NCBI GenBank assembly: GCA_035771175.1
Contig: CM069597.1
Location: 44,093,224 to 44,157,223 of the forward strand
Direction of reading: 5' to 3'
DNA from: Paratinospora sagittata
Taxonomy: Eukaryota > Streptophyta > Magnoliopsida > Ranunculales > Menispermaceae
DNA: 64,000 nucleotides
Below, piece by piece: positions 57,890-64,000 of the stretch. The notes under the pieces were generated by a model, which ran no database searches, was not told the DNA's origin, and saw only the letters and a program-made list of their open reading frames with translations. The stretch's first letter is position 1. The number at the start of each line of letters is the position of its first letter. The position numbers and the translations under genes are program-made.

Positions 57890-58442
57890 ACCCTTGCTTT
57901 AGCATTGGCTTCAGGACCCAATCCTTAATATAGAAACTACAAGCATGTGAAACATGGACGGCATAATTAAAGCAAGAAAAAATGTTTTGTCAGTCACAAC
58001 TACAGGATAAACAATTGCAGGGGAAACATATAAAATCATAACACAAATTACTCATATTCTGCAGTAGCAAGTAGCAACAGCATAAGTGGCATTAAAAAAA
58101 AAAGGTAGTGAACTTGTGATGATCAAAATACAATAAGAAGTTTCAGAATATGCTTAGCAAATCAAATACGTATAATACTAGATACTACTGAATATCCACC
58201 AGTTGTAAGTAAGTAAACTTCATGGAAGATTACAGAGCCGTAGGAACCGTCACTGATCTCCCACCAGATAAAATCACTTGTAAACGAAGAACAAAATTGG
58301 AAATTGTTGAAATCAAAATTAAACAAAAAAATAAAACTAAACCAGAGATGTACCCCCACAAGACCTCGGTCACAGATTTTTGATTCATTTGGGTTGCAAG
58401 AGAAAAGGTAGAAATACCCGGAAAATCAACATAACAGCTACT

Positions 58443-58847
58443 TTACTTGCACTCAACACCAGCTTCAGCAGCCCGTCTCGGCTTACTCTTCCTTCTGTTC
58501 CCATTCTGACGGAACCCATTGGACTTAGTGGAGTTATCAGTGCTCGATCTGGTCCCGACACTGTTCTCCTCTTTAACCTGAGAATCAGAATTCTCTTTGA
58601 CCCGCTTCCTCTTCTTCCCGTTCTCCGTTGCAGCGGCCGGAGGTTTCATCTCTTTATTAGGTTTTTTATCTTCCCCATCTTCCTCCTCTATTTTCTCATT
58701 TTCATCTTCATCAATCTCATCTTTCAACGGTTTTTGCGGCCTTCCCCTTCTTTTATATGCAGGAATTGACTCTTCACCACCACTTCCAGGATCCTCGGGA
58801 TTGGTGATAACATTCAGTTTCTTCCCCTTTCCTCTACCTCTACCCAT
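58443..58847 (-). CDS. Small AT-hook nuclear protein
   Basis: A 134-residue single coding exon starting MGRGRGKGKKLNV. The AT-hook core RGRP (residues 34-37, in YKRRGRPQKP) should bind the minor groove of AT-rich DNA. An acidic stretch (about 43-60) follows, then a Lys/Glu-rich middle with KKRKR as a likely nuclear signal, and a basic tail ending RRKSKPRRAAEAGVECK. I recall similar uncharacterised proteins of the same length and ends in other dicots, which supports a real gene. Low-complexity composition makes homology from memory weak. Function: probably chromatin- or DNA-associated; nothing more can be said. A spliced 5' leader with an upstream ORF appears to precede it. Confidence 0.82.
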   Translation of the reverse strand: MGRGRGKGKKLNVITNPEDPGSGGEESIPAYKRRGRPQKPLKDEIDEDENEKIEEEDGEDKKPNKEMKPPAAATENGKKRKRVKENSDSQVKEENSVGTRSSTDNSTKSNGFRQNGNRRKSKPRRAAEAGVECK

Positions 58848-59502
58848 AATCCAAAAAACCCTAAAACAAGTGGCTTTTCAAAGAGTGCAAGAAAATTTCT
58901 GCAGAACAATGACATGAGTCTCAAGAAGTCAATTTAAAGTTAGGGCAAATGGCTGCATATAGTCTTAGATCAAAATCAGGATTAAACAACAAAGATCATG
59001 AACTTCAACCAGCAACAAGAACAAAGAGGCCTGAAACCAGATAAAATCCAAATAGAACTGATTAAAAAAAGAAGAAGAAAAAAAACATAACAAAAAAAAA
59101 CCCAGGAAGAACAATATGCAAATCTATGCTCTCTTTGGCCCAAAACCATCATCCATCATTTTCAGAACATTCAAGTTCTCAAAATAACAATACCCTCTTG
59201 CATCAACAAAACAATAACAACAACAACAACAACTTTGATAAGATTCAAGTTCCAAAAAAAAAAAAAAAATACCCATTAAAGAACAAATCCAGAACATACT
59301 AGAAATAGCATCAATCATATCAAATAGCATCAATCATATAAAATAAGCAACCACAACCACTATACTGATTGTTCAACAACAAATAAAAAGCTAAAACCAA
59401 TCTATTGAAACACCCAAAATCACAAAATAAGAGAAGAGCATGAGAAATGAAACTGACCTGAAATGAAGCTACCCACTTCTGCATATCCTTTGCAAAACCC
59501 AT
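58848..59502 (-). promoter_or_regulatory. Spliced 5' leader with an upstream ORF
   Basis: On the minus strand an ATG at 59502 opens MGFAKDMQKWVASFQ, ending at a good donor (tttcag|gtcag, exon end 59458). An acceptor ctgcag lies at 58901-58899. Spliced, the frame would continue six codons and stop at TGA, 33 bases before the main ATG and in frame with it. The splice is inferred, not shown. Confidence 0.45.
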
Positions 59503-60323
59503 TTAACTGAAGAACCCTTTTGAAAAAAAAACACCTAAAACATCAAAGAATCTCAAAGGGTAACGGGCAAGCCTTGTTTTAATGGCTTTTAACGCAAGAA
59601 GTAAATGAAGCAGAGATTTAATTTTGATCTGGGAAAAAAAATTAAATCAAAACAAAATAAAAGAAAATAAGAAGGACCTAGATCAGAAAACAGCCCAAAA
59701 ACACAAAAGATTCAACAAAACCATGGAAATTCAAAGTGATTAATCTCTGCCCATGTGAGCTTCAAGAGCTACACAGACAGCAAAAACCAATAAGAAAGAA
59801 GAAGAAGTAGAAGAAGAGAAGAGGAGGGTGAGGAGATATTTATTGACTGGCTTTTTGTATGTTTTTTTCTTGGGCAACAATAATAATGAGATGTTTTGCA
59901 CTGGAATCCCTGTAGTATTTTTGAAATTTGGATGAGGTGTTTCGTAGATCTGATTATGATTTTTAGGTCCCTTAAATATACTTAAAAAACATATAAAATT
60001 ACATACTTTCTACATGTAATCTGTAATCTTTTAATCTTTTAATCTCAAATGCGTATGTGTATATGCTTCTATTTCTTCAGTCACACCTTGTTTGGGTCCC
60101 ACACGATATCATGTTGAATGAGCAAACGTGCCATTGCTGTCACCAACCTCACCAGCACCATTAGCATGCTTCAAATTTTTACTAAATTTAGTTACTGTAT
60201 TTTTATTTTATTTTAAGATTGTTATATATATATATATATATATATAGATATACTAATCTAATAATTTAAAAAAATAACTAAAGTTATCAAATTAAAATAA
60301 ATAAAAGGCCGAAAGTTACAAAA

Positions 60324-60373
<50 letters not shown>

Positions 60374-61891
60374 AAAAATGATAAAAAGTTAATTTTTAAA
60401 ATGAGTTTTATATTTACTAACATTACAAAATAAAAAATTTAGTACTTTTTTATCAATTTACCCATAAATTTATATTTTTATATAAATTTATTTAACAATT
60501 TTTTATTAAAAAATAATGAATAATTTAAGAATTTACGATAAAAATACTCCATATAAAGTTAAAGAGTTTTAAATTTATAAATAATATATATAGATATTCA
60601 CTTCTTATAACTTTTTGGTGCTTTTGCCTTTTTACCCGTAGGAGACAATTATCATCAAGTTACCTCAAAATGCTTCTTGAATGCACTATTACCTGAGTAA
60701 AGAAGTTGGTGTTTGTAATAGGAAATAAAATATCAAGTGGCCACCTTTTCTCCACTTGCTATTTAAAAAATAATAATAAATAAGACTAATATACTATTAA
60801 TAAATCAAATTTCCTTTTTTTTAATTTTTTTTTATGTTATTGATCATAAGATTGAAATCGAATATTTTGATATAATTTTGAGGATAAACTTTCTGATATA
60901 GTAATTCTTAGTTTTCGTGTCACTTGTTTACTTTTATATTTTTGTTTTATTTTATTTCAAGAGGGTCCAATTTGAAATCTGTCTTATACTAATTTTTAAT
61001 GTTCTAAGGCGTTTTCTAACAAATATTAATATTTCATTGACAATGTAAGATAAAAAAGGAAAATAGTAATAAGTTACTTAGATCTTAAGTATATTTGGAT
61101 CAAATTTAATTATTACAAAATGAAGATTTTTTTAACATTTGTAAAAGGGATTTTTGGATATTGATTAGCTATTAAAATTATATACAAGACCAAAGTTAAT
61201 ATGGTGAAATCCAAATAATACTAATGGGACATTTAGTTAATAAAATCAATTATACAATATCAAATATGATTTTATTTCAATGTTGTAAGTTGTCATTTAT
61301 TTATTTATTTTCTCCTAGTTGGTGAGCTGAAAATACTAACCCTTATGGGCAATTTTGTCTGGAAGTTGAATTAAATTATCATTTATACATATTGATTTCA
61401 AAGTCTTAATAAATATTATTATAAGACCAACCATAGGCTATTAACTTACTATGTAAATATATGTTTATATGAGTTTTTTAAGCTTAGTTCCTTAAATGAC
61501 AAGCATAGAAGTCATGTTGATATTTAGCAAATAATAATAATATCCACATGATGCTCATTATTCCAAAATCAACTAATAGGACAAATCAATTAAACAACTA
61601 GTGTTTGTATTTTATTATTATTATTTTTTTTTTGAAGTTAACAACTAGTAGATTAAAGCTATCTGAATTTTACAAATTACTTTTTATCTTGGTTGCGGAG
61701 AGACGAGGGAATATATATATTTATTAAAAACTTTATCAATAACTTACAACAACAAAATAATAGACAATTAATTGTATACATGTCTGATGTATAATGTAAA
61801 TACTCGAGAGCCTAAAGAATAAAAATGTAGTTTTACCATTTATTATTCTTTTTACAAGCTACCTTTAATATTATTTTAAATTTTTACTTTA

Positions 61892-62230
61892 GCCCTGTTT
61901 AATTGGCGAGAAAATTATTATTTTCTCAAAAAAATAGAAAAAGTTGTGCGTTTGATTGTCAATATGTTCTCAAGAAGTTTTTTCTCGACGTCATTCTTTT
62001 CTCACAATTTTCTCGTGAGAAAATTTTTAGTATTATTGATTATGTTCGTATTTTTATTTTATGAAACTTCTTACTGTCTAATTCTTTTACATCATAAGAG
62101 TGTAAAAAATATTTTCTAATATACAATCAAACAATCATAAGAAAATTTATTATAAATTTTTTTAAAAAAATTATTTTTTAAGAAAATTATATTTTCTTGA
62201 GAAAACTTTTCTCAGCTATCAAAGAGGCCC
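61892..62230. mobile_element. MITE-like inverted-repeat element
   Basis: The left end gccctgtttaattggcgaga and the inward-reading right end ggcctctttgatagctgaga match at about 14 of 20 positions, followed by aaaa in both. The interior has further complementary gagaaaa/ttttctc blocks. The flanks ttta and tcaa give no clean duplication. Confidence 0.6.
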
Positions 62231-62798
62231 TCAATTATGTTTGTTGATAAGAAATTTAATGTTATAAAAGGGTAAATTTGTAATTTTAACTTTATAAGAA
62301 ACCCTAAACTTTTATAAGTCTCTATTTTTTTGGTTTTCTAATTAAATTTGTATTTGTGGTTATGCCTTTTGATCATTTTTACCCTTTTGTGCTCTATTTC
62401 CATTTTGTGTATGTTTCCAAAACTACTATACATCTACCCTTTCCTTCCTATTGAAATATATTTATATTTATTCTCAAAATATTTATCTTTATCATTTCTT
62501 ATAAATATATATGTATATTACTTGTCAATATATATATATATATTAAAATTTAAAAATTTATCCTATTAATTATGTAATTAACAATAGAAATGCGGAATTA
62601 TATCCACAATAAGATTTCAAACATGTGTAAAACACAAGTACACATATTAATTTATATAGTTAAAACAGTGAACTAGAACTAATTAATCACATGAACGACA
62701 TAGTGAACTTGTGTATATATCTATTTTATATTTTTTTGTTTTACGCTTATGTATATATATATATATATATCTCATATTAACTTATTTACATCACTTAA

Positions 62799-62926
62799 GG
62801 TTGTGTTTGGCTTGATTCGAAATTTTGAGAATCTGTTTTCTGGTTTTAACGAACCAAACTCGTTTTTTGTATTTTTAAAATTTTAAATACGGAAAACTGT
62901 ATCCGAATTATAAACCAAGCACAACC
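62799..62926. mobile_element. Short Harbinger-type MITE
   Basis: A 128-bp element with ends ggttgtgtttggcttg and inward-reading ggttgtgcttggttta, flanked by TAA at 62796-62798 and 62927-62929. The ends resemble those of the MITE at 17543-17796, suggesting the same superfamily or family. Confidence 0.78.
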
Positions 62927-64000
62927 TAAATATGCATAAAAATAAAATCCGAGAAACACAAGCTATTGATTAATTTTAAAGATTAATTGAAGTATTTTAA
63001 TTTGGATGGCTTGATACTTGCCAAATAAATATTCTTAACTACTCCAAATTTGTCTAAAGTTAACTTATATAGTCAAAGTTACAAGAATAATTAGCCAGGC
63101 TAGCTAGACTAGCTTGTTTGACGGAGTTTATAACCTAAGTATAACATATTTTAATTATTAGTACTTCAGCTTCATTTATATTTATATAACTTATAACAAT
63201 CAATTGAACAGTAGTTAGAGATTTGAATTCAATATTTTAAATGTGAGTCTAATATTGAACTAGTGTGATAGTGTAAAATCTATTGACTCTAATATTTATT
63301 ATTATTATTATTATTATTATTTTGTAAAAAAGGGTTGAGAAGTTTATATTACATTATTAAAAAAAAAAAACCTCATTTTGTAAAATGGGTAAAGAATAAT
63401 AAAATTAAAATTAAGATCATAGAACATAAAAGTATAAAATTTTGAATGAATTTGAAAATTTAAAATACAAAAATATGCTTGAATTCAAAAAATAATATTC
63501 CAAGATTCTATTAAAAAATTTCCTAAGTTCTAGTTTTTTAGATTGTATTTGGAGTTAAAATAAACAAATGATCCAACCATAAATTTAATTTGTTGTGTTC
63601 TTCACTTTTTTTTAATGCTTCTTCATCTACAACTCTATTACTTTTTCCTATTGTTAACCTTTTTACAAACATTGATAAATTTTTTTTTTTAAGCTTTGTT
63701 TGCAATCTTTGTTACTTTTTTCCTATTGTTAACTTTTTTCTTCCTTTTTTTTAATATTAATTGAAAATAAAAAATAATTAAAATGAGATAAACAAATATT
63801 TTAGAAAGGCAATATTAGAACAAAAAAAAAAAAAGCCTCGCACATGTGGTCTAAGACCCGGGTTTCTACTTTGAAGGTGGTCATCGAGTATCTATATTAC
63901 AAGGTAAGGTGGCACAACCTTGCTGGTCCATAAGAAAAAAATATTCATTACCCGCAATAGAGATGTTACCTTATAAGAATACTCATTAACTACAATAGCA

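Larger units (their letters stand above)
54057..58442. other. Intergenic region between SPL locus and AT-hook gene
   Basis: The part next to 54056 should be SPL promoter and leader. Beyond, three SINE features (two nested at 56548-56838, one at 57090-57253), (TA)n at 57852-57878 and homopolymers (T run at 54844-54864). No gene is recognised; open frames are short and unsupported. Confidence 0.5.
59503..64000. other. 3' intergenic region, no gene recognised
   Basis: Very AT-rich sequence upstream of the AT-hook gene, with (TA)n at about 60222-60245 and 60330-60370, (TTA)n at 63296-63320, two MITE-like elements (61892-62230, 62799-62926) and many homopolymers. Open frames are short and of low complexity. 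The last 200 bases (63838-63940) have a GC-richer, tRNA-like patch that may be part of a SINE cut by the window edge. Confidence 0.5.

Noticed and set aside
58380..58769. 129-codon plus-strand frame at 58.4 kb
   Set aside because: Antisense of the AT-hook protein gene, whose acidic and Lys-rich codons leave the other strand free of stops.
62348..62569. 73-codon hydrophobic frame near the right end
   Set aside because: Ile/Tyr/Leu-rich translation of AT-rich DNA with (TA)n; no membrane-protein family resemblance.

Overview
The window is AT-rich plant nuclear DNA, almost certainly from a dicot. The evidence is GT-AG introns, DYW-class PPR, chloroplast/mitochondrial protein and GH1 genes with typical plant exon structure, tRNA-derived SINEs, Harbinger- and hAT-type elements and a Tnt1-like Copia retrotransposon. 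The species cannot be named from the sequence. No tRNA, rRNA or CRISPR was seen. All exon borders were worked out by hand from splice sites, reading phase and homology, without transcript data.

Layout. 1-2.8 kb: an intronless DC1-domain gene (+). 3.1-6.1 kb: a six-exon rhodanese-like gene (STR9 type, -). 8.0-9.7 kb: a five-exon uroporphyrinogen-III C-methyltransferase for siroheme synthesis (+). 10.7-12.8 kb: a two-exon PPR-DYW RNA-editing factor (-). 13.3-18.2 kb: a two-exon OEP16-3-like channel protein (-), whose 4.4 kb intron holds a hAT element inserted into a SINE and carrying another SINE, plus a Harbinger-type MITE. 20.3-22.3 kb: a two-exon UGT92A-like glycosyltransferase (+) with a GC-rich coding sequence. 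24.3-42.6 kb: two intact tandem 13-exon GH1 beta-glucosidases (-), separated by a 5.3 kb Copia element with nearly identical LTRs but a broken pol. 45.7-49.3 kb: scattered exon relics of a third GH1 copy. 49.8-54.1 kb: an SPL (SBP-box) locus (-) with a frameshifted second exon but a preserved miR156 target site. 58.4-59.5 kb: a small AT-hook nuclear protein gene with a spliced leader. 59.6-64 kb: AT-rich DNA with MITEs and no gene recognised.

Together. Most genes are unrelated organelle or housekeeping genes. The exception is the UGT followed within 2 kb by an array of secreted beta-glucosidases: one enzyme that puts sugar on small molecules next to enzymes that remove it. This could be chance or a small specialised-metabolism cluster. 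The rest of the interest is genome dynamics: nested insertions whose order can be read, a decaying GH1 array and a probable SPL pseudogene.
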